This document shows positions 46,044 through 56,315 of a stretch of 64,000 nucleotides of DNA, in pieces (the first letter of the stretch is position 1; every line of letters starts with the position of its first letter). This DNA is from Eutrigla gurnardus. Its lineage: Eukaryota; Chordata; Actinopteri; Perciformes; Triglidae. The DNA lies in assembly GCA_963514095.1 (NCBI GenBank), contig OY741271.1, positions 11,622,495 through 11,686,494 on the forward strand, read 5' to 3'. Below the pieces are notes generated by a model that had not been told where the DNA came from, did not search any database, and saw nothing but the letters and a program-made list of their open reading frames with translations. Both the position numbers and the translations under genes were made by a program.

Positions 46044-46149
46044 TAGGGAGTATGTCCATTACCAGAGGCTGAGGCACATTAGGAAGGAAAAGAGGAAAAG
46101 AGAGAATAGATGATAAGGGTTACAAACTTAGAGACAAACAACTGTCAGC

Positions 46150-46905
46150 TGTTGAGAAAGAACACACACACGCCACCTTAAGACTTGCACCTCAAGAGTA
46201 TACTCCTTTAACTTTAATTTCTCTGAGAGGTTTCCCGAAAACAACCCATACACAGGTCCATACACAAATGAATACAGGCACGATGTATTGCAATTTAACC
46301 ATCTTTATTACTCACAATAAAACAATTTCACTTATCAAGTTATACCTCAAAAACATTTATATAGTTATTTTCTTTCATCTCTAACACAGTGTTCCACTAC
46401 ACCAATCTGCAGTGGTTCAGTTAGGAAGAGAAAGGGGCAGACTACCACAGCTAGCTCTGGCAGAGGTCACTGCACTCAAATCATCTCAAAAAAGAGAAAC
46501 AAAACAAAATATTTCCAAATCAACTGTAAACTCAAAACGAAAGAAAAACAAAAAGAAACGTGTACAACTTTGGCAGGTCCTCCACTATAACCACTGTGAT
46601 AACTTTCCCTCCACCTCCCACTGACGACTCACAGTCTGATTGGAACGGACCACAAATTAACTCTAGTACACTTTAAAGAGCATCTCGGCAGCACTCGCTT
46701 CAACAGAGGAGGGAGAGAGACTAAATAACTGGGGGGTATATGAACCCCCCCCCCGTATTAGCGGCTAAGATTGCAGCTGCACTACAGGTGCCGGTAAGGG
46801 GCGTGTCACACACCTGCCACGATTGCTATGCCCTTTGCAAAACAAACGGACTAAAGGGACACCAGAGAACTGAAATTAATAGTCAATATAAACCCTCCGG
46901 TTACA
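46150..46905 (-). mobile_element. LTR with adjacent polypurine tract, about 756 bp
   Basis: On the minus strand the block begins TGTAACCGGAGGGTTTATAT at 46905. Immediately before it, 46908-46926 reads as the purine tract AAAGGAAAAGGGAAGCA, as expected upstream of a 3' LTR. It has a CATATA-type box near 46735, an AATAAA at 46309-46304 and ends CTCAACA at 46150, giving TGT...ACA borders. I found no matching 5-bp duplication, consistent with loss of the internal side, which now abuts DIRS sequence. The family (gypsy or other) cannot be stated from the LTR alone. Confidence 0.55.
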
Positions 46906-46971
46906 CATGCTTCCCTTTTCCTTTGATGAGGCTCTGAGGCTGGATGCCAGGTGCCCTCAACCCTATCCAAG

Positions 46972-47265
46972 GCTTATGAGGCAGTGACGCGCATGGGCCT
47001 CGTGCTTTCCCTCTTACCTTCCCTGCAGCAGGCTGCAGTTGATGCTTCCTCCTCCAGCCTCATTGATGCTTGACTGCAGGCCTTTGCCCTGACGGCAAGA
47101 GAGTTGGGGCTTTGATGTCCACTCTGGTTCAGATGCGCCGCCAGGTTTTGCTTATGCAGTCACCCTTGTCAGAGACATGTAGGAGGACTCTCCATAGCTT
47201 TTTGGCTCGGCCACCCTTCAGGTGCTCGAGCGGACTGTTCAGGCCAGTCAGCCCGACCCACTGTT
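46972..47265 (+). pseudogene. DIRS gag-like fragment, broken
   Basis: The frame reads YEAVTRMGLVLSLLPSLQQA, then SSSSLIDA, a stop, LQAFALTAREL, a stop, and continues in another frame as TLVQMRRQ...QSPLSETCRRTLHS. I remember these phrases from the first ORF of fish DIRS elements. The product would be a structural, particle-forming protein. Stops and a frameshift make it nonfunctional. Confidence 0.55.
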
Positions 47266-47345
47266 GACTCTCTGCATTGATCCCATCAAAGAGACTATTC
47301 AGAATGCCAGAGCACCATCTACCCATCTGAAGTATGGGAACAGGC

Positions 47346-47769
47346 CGTCTCCTGGCCATCACTTCAGCAAAGCGTGTGGGTGAGCTACAGGCATTATCGT
47401 TGAGCAATTCCTGTTTGAGGTGGAACCCCAATGGCTCAGGCTCAGGCGATGTGGAAACTACGGCAGACGTATGGCAGTCAGAACAATTTTCAGTCTGACA
47501 CACAGTCTGTTACCAGTGGTCCAAAGAAAGGCTGTGTGCTCTCTCGAACCAGCGCCTATCCCACTGGCTTGTGGAGGTCATTGCCCACGCAGTCAAAGGG
47601 CCAGCTCCTAACACCCTGGGTTGAAATGCCACTCGACCAGGAGTGTCTCCACGTCATGGCCTCATGGGCACCGCCGAGCACATTCTCTAGATATTCCGGA
47701 GTGAATACGGCCACTCACCACCCATTGGGCGTGGTCCTTCGCCCGAGGCCCACTGCAGCCTTTTTGTGA
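47346..47769 (+). pseudogene. DIRS tyrosine recombinase C-terminal fragment, broken
   Basis: From 47346 the frame reads RLLAITSAKRVGELQALSLS, then CLRWNPNGSG, matching the conserved TS-x-KRVGEL-QALS block that carries the first catalytic Arg of DIRS tyrosine recombinases. After a stop, ALSNQRLSHWLVEVIAHAV follows in the same frame. A frameshift leads to MASWAPPSTFSRY...ATHHPLGVVLRPRP near 47655-47765, where the family has its catalytic Tyr region. DIRS elements use this enzyme to insert circular DNA without target duplication. With a stop, a frameshift and a poorly kept middle it cannot be active. Confidence 0.7.
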
Positions 47770-47830
47770 CTCTGTTGTTTTTAGCCATCCAGTGTGAAGC
47801 ACTTTACAGTCAGTAAAGATGAAACGAAAG

Positions 47831-48205
47831 TTACAAATGTACGGTTCTATGAATCCTGGTTGGCCGGCAGAGTTCTCAGTCACTCAGAATCCCGCGATTC
47901 TGTAGGAAAGATGTCCCGGATGACACCAGAAGTTATACCAGAGCCAGTGTCATCTCGATGTCACATGTGACTTCAATATTAAAACTCGACCTGCTTCCAC
48001 GTTGTTTTTTGTTTTGTTTTTTCACGTTAAAGCTGACGCAATGTGAAACCGATGTACCTTTTTTTTTCTTGTCTGCAAAAATGCAATAAAAAAATTTGGA
48101 AGAAAAAAAAAGACTCGACCTGCCATGTGCAAGATATAAGTTATCCAGTGTGAAGCACTGCCTCTGGCGGTCATCCAGGATTCATAGAACCGTCGTACAT
48201 TAAGA
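47831..48205. repeat. Inverted terminal repeats of the DIRS derivative
   Basis: TACGGTTCTATGAATCCTGG-type sequence at 47836-47873 is the reverse complement of 48164-48205 (CCAGGATTCATAGAACCG). The roughly 290 bases between include poly-A/T runs at 48060-48110. Confidence 0.75.
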
Positions 48206-48904
48206 CTGTCAAAAGACAGTTCGTCTTGGAGTAACTGAAAGACTCTCTTAATGAAAAAAAGGTTGTCAACAAATATTTCCGGCCCTAGTTAGTGTTGACA
48301 AAAACAAACACACTAATGAACTGTTTCCATTATCAACAATGGGAATATGGATCAATTTGATTGATCAAGACAACTTAAACTGAACTTGATGTTATACATA
48401 AATGTACAAACTACATGTATAAAAGTGTAGAATAATTTCACTCCTGCCTAGGGCTCTTTTTAATGACCGTGTTTTCCAAGTGAGAATCAATCAGTGCCGA
48501 AAAACACTCCCCTTCAAAGTCCAGGGGCGTTTTTCTATAATGCACTGTCCGCCGGCCTGCTGACTCTGCAAAATATAACTGTGTCATAACGATGTTAGCT
48601 TCACGGACGAGTGTAGCAGCAGAGGCATGCTGTTAATGAATGGACTGGATATCAGTATCAGCTCTTGTACTGGAGCAAAAAATCGCACATGGCATGAGTT
48701 GTAAGCACAACCCAGTGTCCATTTGTGACCATCAATGAATGAATCTTGCCCCAGTGGCTATGTGGGTTGCTTTTGATTTACTGTAGGCTAATCCAAACAA
48801 ATTACGTGTTAGTTTGAATTGGTTTGAATCTAATAATTTGGATGAGCCTTGATATAAATGTATTTAGCTAATAAAAAAAAATCAGAAATTGCTATCCGTG
48901 GGAA
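48206..48904. other. Noncoding stretch, no gene recognised
   Basis: Nothing supported. Confidence 0.4.
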
Positions 48905-49436
48905 AAATTGTCTCATTCACTGATCCCTACTCACTATTGAGGGAGTTCTACATAGAGGACTATATAGTGAGCTAATCTGTAAAATGAAAACAAAAAAACA
49001 CTACTCGAGTCATTTCATCTGTATTTTATCTAATTTGTTGTGATTTAAGTTCCCCTGGTAAGCAGTGAGGCCGCTTATATGTCTTGGGTTTTTATTATGA
49101 AAGGTAAGAAGGAAAGGAGTGGTATACACTGCTGTTGTCAATGTGGAGGCAATAAGTGTATTTTTCCAAATTAATATATAAACCCGAAAGCACTTTGTTG
49201 TTGTTATTTTCTCAGTGATACTGTTCTCCCTTTTTCCGTCTGTCATTTCTCCTTCAGCACAATGCATGATGGAATATAATGCTTGGTTAGTGACCATCAG
49301 TTGTACACTACTTTTCAAGATAAATGGATACTTTGAGTCCACTATATAGGGTATAATAATTCACACTAAACATTCAGACAGCACAATAACACAGTGAACT
49401 CACTATAAAGTGATTGATTTCGGAAACAGCTAAGGC
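48905..49436 (+). mobile_element. Dispersed element family C, copy 2 (near complete)
   Basis: Begins TTGTCTCATTCACTGATCCC TACTCACTAT and ends ATAAAGTGATTGATTTCGGA AACAGC. The two ends are inverted versions of the family's GTCCGAAATCACTCACTA terminus. The interior carries GTTCCCCTGGTAAGCA, GGGTTTTTATTATGAAAGG and GTCCACTATATAGGGTATAA, all shared with the 61.9-kb copy and, inverted, with the 26.8-kb copy. It is noncoding; the minus-strand 110-codon frame is incidental. Confidence 0.75.
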
Positions 49437-50283
49437 CTTTTTTTCAAACCCGGAGAGTCAACTCTTACATCTCCATGAGGCTGTACGTCATCTCCCGACA
49501 GCTCCATATGCATACACTGCTCCTGACCTGTAAATGTGAGTTCAGCCTGTCCATCAAAGCCTCCCTCCCCTCTCCTCTCATGCTTTGGGCAATTTTCAAA
49601 AATCGCTTTGCTGTTAGAGTGGAACATAAAGAGAGCTGGGAAAGCAGCTATAAAATTGATTTTTAATAGGTCTCAGCTCATTACGTTTCTGTGTGTGTGT
49701 GTCTTTGTGTACTCGTTGGGGGTGGGGACGACAATGATGGCTGCCGGGGTTGTTTAATACCGCAGCCGTCACACCTGACACTCTGGGGGGGTGTACTGCC
49801 ACGCTCATATACGTACATGCACGCACATCACACAAATGTATTTCATTTGAAGAGTGTATGTGTTGATGTGACAGATGAAGACCCCTTCCACAGTTCCTGA
49901 AATTACCTCTTTGAATGATTGAACATATGGGATGTAGCAAATTGAATTTCACTGGTCACACCTGGCCCTGAACCAGTAGAGAGGAAGATTAAGGCAAACC
50001 ACCAACAGAACGAATTCCTACTAGTCCATTCCACTGGTCAGACAGCTATAGAGGCCAAACCTTAATAGAAAAAAATATATATTAACAAAACGATGGAAAG
50101 AGGAGAGGCTTAAAATAAAACCGAGAAAAGATGATTAACTCCTTACTAACATAGATCATGCTGAACCACAGTGATGTTAAAGGTGCAATGTGTAAGATCT
50201 AGCCAGAATTTTAGTTTACAACATTTAAAAAAATGTATTGAAACAATCAACACATTGTGTATTGACGTTATGTCAAATGTTTG
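49437..50283. other. Noncoding stretch, no gene recognised
   Basis: A short GT run at about 49691-49702. Overlapping frames on both strands between 49430 and 49952 have no domains. Confidence 0.4.
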
Positions 50284-50463
50284 TGTATTGTGCAACCTCC
50301 GGTTCTGAAAAGTGAAGCCAAGGCTGAATTGCCTTAAACTCTGCATTCTTTTCTCAATTGATTTATTATATCAACATTGTAAACATTGGTTAATGGTCTC
50401 AGTTGCTCCTTTCACCAGATAAAATCCTGAACTTGACATCACAATGACTATGTCCACTTCTGG
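50284..50463 (+). repeat. Dispersed repeat family A, copy 9, internally deleted
   Basis: The left end (GCAACCTCCGGTTCTGAAAA, GTGAAGCCAAGGCTGA, TGCCTTAAACT) is followed by TTGATTTATTATATC and TTAATGGTCTCAGTTGCT. It then jumps to the right end ACTTGACATCACAATGACTA, TGTCCACTTC. About 300 bases are missing in between. It shows the intact target of the Harbinger insertion in copy 6. Confidence 0.8.
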
Positions 50464-50951
50464 AAAGATATCTCCTGAAATGAGCATGCTAACCAGCTAG
50501 CCTTGGCTTGTTCTTATCTATAATACCAGTTGCACCTAGAGAAGCGATAGTTAGCCACTGTAGCATCCAGTCTGTCCTCAGTTCAACACCAGAGGACGAG
50601 GAAGTAGAGCTTACTAGAGGGCTTTTTATTTGGAAGGTACACAGTCAGACCCGGCTGCAGAAAAAAAATTAAGGGGGGGCATTACATTTTTTCAGGGGGG
50701 CAAACTTTTCAACATACATTTTATTTGCTTCAGGCTGAACAATGGCTCTGTGACCACTCCTACAGTGCGGAGAAATCATTTTCCTCTTACTAAAAAGAGG
50801 CAGTTCATCCCAAAATCTAAAAAACAAACAAACAAAATAGTGTAGTGCTGTGTCCATTTATTCAACTCAAGCATTTATTCAAGAAGACCAGCAATAAGGT
50901 TTGTGGCATTCAGATAGCACCATACAGCTTCACTCCTATACTGGAAACAGA
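50464..50951. other. Noncoding stretch with G-rich repeat-like patch
   Basis: At about 50670-50705, AAGGGGGGGCATTACATTTT followed by TTCAGGGGGGCAAAC looks like part of a dispersed element. A looser relative may lie at 58660-58720. The class is unknown. Confidence 0.35.
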
Positions 50952-51074
50952 AGCACTGATGTCAACCTGAACACTGAAGTTAACATTCATACTGGGAGAG
51001 GTAGCTGCAGCAGCTAGGGAGCTACCTCTCCTAGCATGAATGTTTACTCCAGTGTTACTGGTGACTTCAGTGCT
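50952..51074. repeat. Long hairpin: 55-bp inverted repeat, 13-base loop
   Basis: Arms 50952-51006 and 51020-51074 have equal length and match at 46 of 55 positions with no gap by my count. Perfect blocks are GGAGAGGTAGCT next to the loop and AACATTCAT in the middle. Transcribed in either direction it would fold into a long imperfect stem. It could be a miRNA-like precursor, a foldback element or a transposon end pair. Confidence 0.8.
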
Positions 51075-53529
51075 GATGTTTAGAGGTGAATATCACTGCT
51101 TCCTGCTCGCTCCCGTTCGCGTCGTCACTTCTTGTCCGCGTATTTTTGGGGAAAGAAATACGGATATCCATACCGAACACCACAGCTAACTAGCGACTCT
51201 ATGATCAACTGCGACCATGGACGGCAAGTACTAACAGCGTTACCCTCTCATTAGTATGACTCAGTGACCCTCCCCCCCAACACCTGTAATTGGTCAGCAC
51301 GTTGCCTTTGTTCGTTGATTGGATTGGTTGAATTGTATGATCGACAAACCGAGATAGGAATAATATAGAGAGTTGGCCACTCCGAGGTAAAAAACAAAAC
51401 CCAAATAAAATAAACAGCTTCCAGCCCAGGGCGGGCACGGCCCGCCAATGCCCGCCCATGCCGCCGGGACTGTACACAGTCTAACTTGTGAAAAACTAGT
51501 GGTGTTTTAATTTTGCCCTCAACAGTCAAGTTGTTTCCTGGCGGTGGGGATACCTAAGAGAAAAGAGAAGTGCTTTTCCATATTTACTGGAGAACAGTTT
51601 GGTTGAATTTTGCGTTTTCCCATCTTGCTGTTAGTGTGTCATCAGTAGTTAAGTGAATTTAAAAAAATAATTACACAGCATGTCATGTGACTAGGAACAA
51701 CCACAGACAGCAGATATTTTTTCTTTGTTCCGTAAATATCCGTCACAGCACTGCAGGGCTACCTAGAGTTTTACGATCTGTCCCGCAGACTATTTTACTT
51801 GCTTCATCATTTCTGTCCAAAGACCTCATAACATCCGGTTGATTCCAGCGAAACTGACACAAACAAACCAAGCAGTAACTCTGGAAAACCATTTATCTTT
51901 ATTTATAATGTGTAGTCATGACACTTTCTCCTAAAATACCTCAACTTCATCATCGTCATTGGCAGGTTCGATTAGGAATGCCAGGTGTGACAAGAGTGCA
52001 ACCTCCAAAGCACCTAGGATAAAAAATAAATAAATGAAATCGGTACAGCTGCTGCTTTCCGTGAACAACCCCATGAACTGGAATTTTCCTTTGATGGAAA
52101 AGGGAATGTGGACAGATCGATTAGCTGTACGTCATATTTCATTGATATAGAATGTGAACTTACTGAACTTCATTCCAAGCTGAAATGCAACATGCAAAAG
52201 GGTGGAAGCATTTTGCCTATAGGGCTCTTTTTAATGGCCATGTTGCTCATGTGAAAATCAATAATTAGCGCACAAAAACACAGCATCAACTCTCCTCAAA
52301 GGTCCACAGTGAATTAATCAAATCTGCAGTGTACAGTTTTGGGAATGGTATTTGAACACAACATAGGATTGTATCTGTGTGTTCAAAGTGTTGGAAAATC
52401 CATGGTGAATTAATTAGCTTTGACATACCAGTCAAGATTACCATTGTTCTATGCGTGCACATATGCTGTACAGCGCCTGACTTATTATTAGTATTTCTGT
52501 TGACATCACAATGCTCCCGTGATTTCAGACAGCAATTATGAGGAGTGTTTACAACACAAGCAAGGGATGACCACGCATCCTCGCCCGGAGCACTCTTCCT
52601 CCTCATCCCTCCATTCTGTTTCATGCTTTATTCAGATATATCCTCCCATGCATCCGCCCCTCTCTTCAGCGCTACATCCGGCGCTCCCAAGTGACTGCCT
52701 ATTACACGAGGAAGCTTCCTCTGCTTCCCCTCCCCACTGTGCATGTTGTGTATTTGTGCGTGTTGACCTTCGGCCATGGCCGTAAATCAGGAATGGATAA
52801 ATGCTTCCTGAGTCATACCAATGCATCATCTGACCATCCAAGATGTGCGGCTCTGTCCCATTTTCCCCACATGTTCAGAGCCCTCTTCGTCTTTTTCTCC
52901 CCACCCCCACAAGTCACAAGCCAACCTCACCCTCGCCCGTCACTTCTTTGCACCCTTACCCTCCAGCTCCCCCTCTTGCTCTGATGGATGCTCAACGGAG
53001 CCATAGCCTTCTCCCTTAATCCATTTTTTCTTCCTCTATTACTACATTCTCTTTGACCCTCCTCCTCTTATCAAGTCCTCTTACACTAGCGCTGTCCCTG
53101 CCTTCTCTCTAACCTCTTCCCCCACTGCTACCTCTGTCTCACATCCTCTGCTCCCTCGACTTCACTCTCCCAAACCTCCAACGAGCCAAAAAAGAAGAAC
53201 TTTCTTTAGCCAATATGGTAAATTAATCTCTAATTTGCATGCCTCTCCAGCTGCCAGCCTGATAAATATGACAAAGAAGCCACAATGTTTGTATAATCTG
53301 TTTCATGTGCTGATTTACCCACCCAGCTTGCACTACATGACATACTCCTTTGTAGAGAGCTTCATTAATCAGGAACCAGGGAATGCTGTGATTTGTGGAA
53401 CCCCTTTGTTATTATAAATTTATATACGTACCTACACACACAACTTTGAATGTCTTTCCCAAGCTACAGTTCATTTATTATAGACAGGCAAAGCCACGCC
53501 CATTCCCGTGTCCCCCATAGAAAAAATCT
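51075..53529. other. Noncoding stretch with GC-rich and pyrimidine-rich parts
   Basis: At 51424-51470 the sequence is GC-rich with GGCGGGC / GCCCGCC inverted words. From about 52570 to 53170 the plus strand is pyrimidine-rich (C/T with A). At 53215-53250 ATTAATCTCTAATTTGCAT combines homeodomain-like and octamer-like words. I see no gene. Confidence 0.4.
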
Positions 53530-53830
53530 GTACAGTAGTCAATGGCAAGAAACAAATGTTTTTTTAATCCCGTTGTACCATGAATAACACAATTCGTCAA
53601 TTCAAAAGATCATTTTGCAAGTCCAGGAAGTCTCAGTTTGTCGTAATATCATATATTTTTGTGTGAAACGATCAGTGAAATACATCTCCCCTATTGCACA
53701 ATGTACATCATAAAAATGTCCGTTAGCTTGGCATGTTAGCTAGCTAGCTCACTTAGCTATGTTACATCACAAATGTAATGTTATCTTACCTGATGTGTTT
53801 TATGCAGCGACTCTTTTTATCAGCTGGGAA
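53530..53830 (+). repeat. Dispersed repeat family B, copy 2
   Basis: GCAAGAAACAAATGTTTTTT, TAATCCCGTTGTACCATGAA, ATTCAAAAGATCATTTTGC and GTCTCAGTTTGTCG are shared with the 60.1-kb copy. The segment 53737-53827 (GCTAGCTAGCTC ... CACAAATGTAATG ... CAGCGACTCTTTTTATCAGC) is the reverse complement of 13835-13915. A related end fragment lies at 54000-54090. Confidence 0.7.
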
Positions 53831-54024
53831 GAATGAATGAGACCCATCTGTTTGTTTGTCCGTGTGAATAGATCCTGGTACTAAAAACACATCATGACTT
53901 CAGCGAGATACAGCTTTTATGCCATGTTTGGGTGTGTAGCCTTTCTAGTTAAGTGTATTTCAACAGTGTTTATGACTAAACACACATTTTTTAATATGCA
54001 AAATATTTTAAATTCACATCACAC

Positions 54025-54087
54025 AAAGTTATTTCTTGATCCCGTTTGAACTGTGTCATGAATTACACGGGATCAAGAAATAACTTT
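54025..54087. repeat. Perfect 21-bp inverted repeat made of family B sequence
   Basis: Arms 54025-54045 and 54067-54087 are exact reverse complements (GTTATTTCTTGATCCCGT in the left arm) with a 21-base loop holding GTCATGAATTAC. The left arm and loop match the family B start motif. Confidence 0.85.
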
Positions 54088-54486
54088 TCTCGATTACCAC
54101 ACATCTTTCTCTGATATAAGGTCACTGGAAGGGGCGGGGCTTAGCCTCTCTATTGAACTTGAGTTTCTTCACGCTCACTGAAAATCTCATTCTCTTCTCC
54201 ACACCACAGACTATAAATTGAAACATTCAACTGTCACTAAAAGGGCATGGCTTGACTGGAGTGTGGTGAGGGTGAAAGCTTGCCGGCCTGATTGAGGCAG
54301 AGGTCAGGAGCTAGGTTGGCAAGTGGGCAGGTTGAGCCTAGTTAAGCCGTAAGGACACAAGGTGAAGGAAATATGCTGAACAGCTACTACTTAACTCAGA
54401 CAAGGATCTAACACTTGTTCTATTTTTTAGCTCTTACTTTATCGGCAATGATATGTTGTGGTTTCTTTTTTTCTTTCTTTTGACAA

Positions 54487-54552
54487 ATGTACTTATTGTA
54501 AGTTGCTTTGGACAAAAGCGTCTGCTAAATGACCTAAATGTAAATGTAAATA
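54487..54552 (+). mobile_element. LINE-2-type 3' tail
   Basis: TTATTGTAAGTTGCTTTGGA followed by CAAAAGCGTCTGCTAAATGA and a (CTAAATGTAAATGTAAAT) tail. Same terminus as at 29.2 kb. Sequence from about 54400 may be the 3' untranslated part of the same element. Confidence 0.8.
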
Positions 54553-54617
54553 TGGTGAGTGGCATAGTACTAAAACACAGGAACAACAAGACAGGCACTA
54601 GAGAAAGCCTGAGTCTA

Positions 54618-54848
54618 CCATGGTAGCTGAAACAATGATCTAGTGATGGTTCTGGGGAGATCCAGCAGCATCTGATTGGTCGACCACAGTGCTCTAATTG
54701 GAGTATGGAGATGCAATTGACCTGCTAGATAAGGTGGTGCTTGTCCATTTGAAACCTTAAATACAAGCAACACAATCCTAAAATCAATCCTGAAACAGAC
54801 AGGAAGCCAGTGCAGGGAGGCCAAAACTGATGATATATGATACTGTTT
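54618..54848 (-). pseudogene. LINE reverse transcriptase C-terminal fragment
   Basis: On the minus strand the frame contains ISSVLASLHWLPVCFRIDFR, IVLLVFKVSNGQAPPYLAGQ and ALWSTNQMLLDLPRT. The phrase LxSLHWLPVxxRIDFKILLLVFKxLNGxAPPYL, partly present here, is typical of the region after the polymerase domain in fish L2/CR1-group LINEs. The piece covers about 75 residues, and the catalytic FADD region is absent. It is a 5'-truncated, dead copy. It lies head-on to the plus-strand L2 tail at 54487-54552, so at least two insertions occurred. Confidence 0.8.
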
Positions 54849-55482
54849 TCCTTTTCCAGTAAGAAAGGAGCAGCAGCATGTTGTACTAATTGCAGTCGAT
54901 GAAGACTTTTCTGCTGATGTAAACACAGAATCCCTCTCTCCTCTTCTTACCGGACTCTTGCTTTCTGTCTGTGCAGTATGCAGTCTGCTGTTCAAGTATG
55001 AGCCATTAGGATCTAGCCAGCTTTCTGTAAAGATGTGTACACAAGTCTCTGATTTCCTGTTGCTGGGTTAACCTGAGTCTTATTTCATCTTATCTCCAGC
55101 GGTGAAATTACCTTGGGTCTTAGCTGCTGAGCTCTTATCCCGGCTCTCTCTCCACATCCCCTGCAGCCGTCACATCATACATTCTTTTATAATGTTGATA
55201 GCAGCGAAGTCTAAGGGAGCTGGTCACCGCATCTGCACGCGCCACCGTTGCTATGGACACGTAACTCATCTTAAATCAAAGCCTTTCTGTTTTTTGTACA
55301 GATTACACAAACAAGATGGAATGTGTTAGTGACCTTTAGAGCTCTAAGCTAAGCTAATGGCCTGCAGTGTTAGCCAGCTGGCTTATTTACAAATGTAGTC
55401 CTTTTTTAAACCAGTAGCGTGACGCCTAAAATTTACAGCAGACAACAAGTCGCCATAAAGACGAGAACAGCAACAAAATAAA
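54849..55482. other. Noncoding stretch, no gene recognised
   Basis: May include a little more decayed LINE sequence just upstream of the fragment on the minus strand. Nothing else is supported. Confidence 0.35.
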
Positions 55483-55956
55483 CATCCTGTGTGGTCTCAA
55501 TCGCTATTTTCAGGTCTTCTTCAATACAGCATGATGCTCATTTAGTAAATTATGGTCCATATAGAGTCAAATAGACCATAAAGCAGGGTATGCTTTAGGG
55601 CGTGGCTACCTTGTGATTGACAGGTTGCTGTCACAGCATCTCTACTGCAGACTCACTATTGTTGTTACCACCAATGCAATTAGCTTCTGAGATGACTTTA
55701 ACACAAGCTGCAAGTTTATCTTGAATTATGGAAGCTATTCACAGCAGAAGTCAGGTTGAGTCAGATACAGAAAGGTTACTTCTTGTGTTCATCAGATCCA
55801 CAGGTCCAAATATGGTCACTTCCCTTCACTTGATGCAAAATATTCCAAGATGGCATAAAATCCAGGTAGGCGTCAGGCAAAATGCCGAACCTGAGGCTTC
55901 AAAACAGACTTGGTGACGTCACCATGATTGTGCCCACTTTTTATATACAGTCTATG
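55483..55956 (+). repeat. Dispersed repeat family A, copy 10
   Basis: Starts within the element at GTGGTCTCAATCGCTATTTT and keeps TAAATTATGGTCCATATAGA, GTCAAATAGACCATAAAGC and TTGTGATTGACAGGTTGC. It ends with the intact terminus CCACTTTTTATATACAGTCT ATGGG. Confidence 0.9.
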
Positions 55957-56240
55957 GGATAAACACATCTGCCACACAACAAAGTAAATAGTAATACATA
56001 CACAAAATGTATTTTATTCGTATAATTATAATTAGTATGCAAGTCATTCAGATTTCCTTTCTTCCTCTCCACATCCGGTCTTTATTTGTCATTCATTAAT
56101 TATTGAGGATAGACGACTGTCTTGTGTGACCTCTGTAGCCTCCAGGGAGCCCAGGGCATGCTGGGAACATCCTGTGTGCATGGCCAGAGTTACAGCTGAT
56201 TGTCCTCTCTGTCCTGTTATCCTGAGAGGAGAGGACATTT

Positions 56241-56244
<4 letters not shown>
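55957..56244. other. Noncoding stretch, no gene recognised
   Basis: Nothing supported. Confidence 0.35.

Positions 56245-56314
<70 letters not shown>
56245..56314. repeat. (AG)n microsatellite, about 35 units
   Basis: AG array with one C interruption near 56305. Frames across it read as Arg-Glu or Ser-Leu polymers. Confidence 0.95.

Positions 56315-56315
<1 letters not shown>

Larger units (their letters stand above)
46928..48205 (+). mobile_element. DIRS-like retroelement, deletion derivative
   Basis: A decayed gag-like segment (46972-47265) is followed within about 80 bases by the C-terminal part of a tyrosine recombinase (47346-47769). The reverse transcriptase, RNase H and methylase region that normally separates them is missing. 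Downstream, 47836-47873 and 48164-48199 form an inverted pair around GGTTCTATGAATCCTGG, and CATCCAGTGTGAAGCAC and ACTCGACCTGC recur as direct repeats, fitting the inverted and split terminal repeats of DIRS elements. Assignment is from remembered family sequence. Confidence 0.7.

Noticed and set aside
47129..47503. 124-codon minus-strand open frame
   Set aside because: Antisense shadow of the DIRS gag/recombinase remnants on the plus strand.
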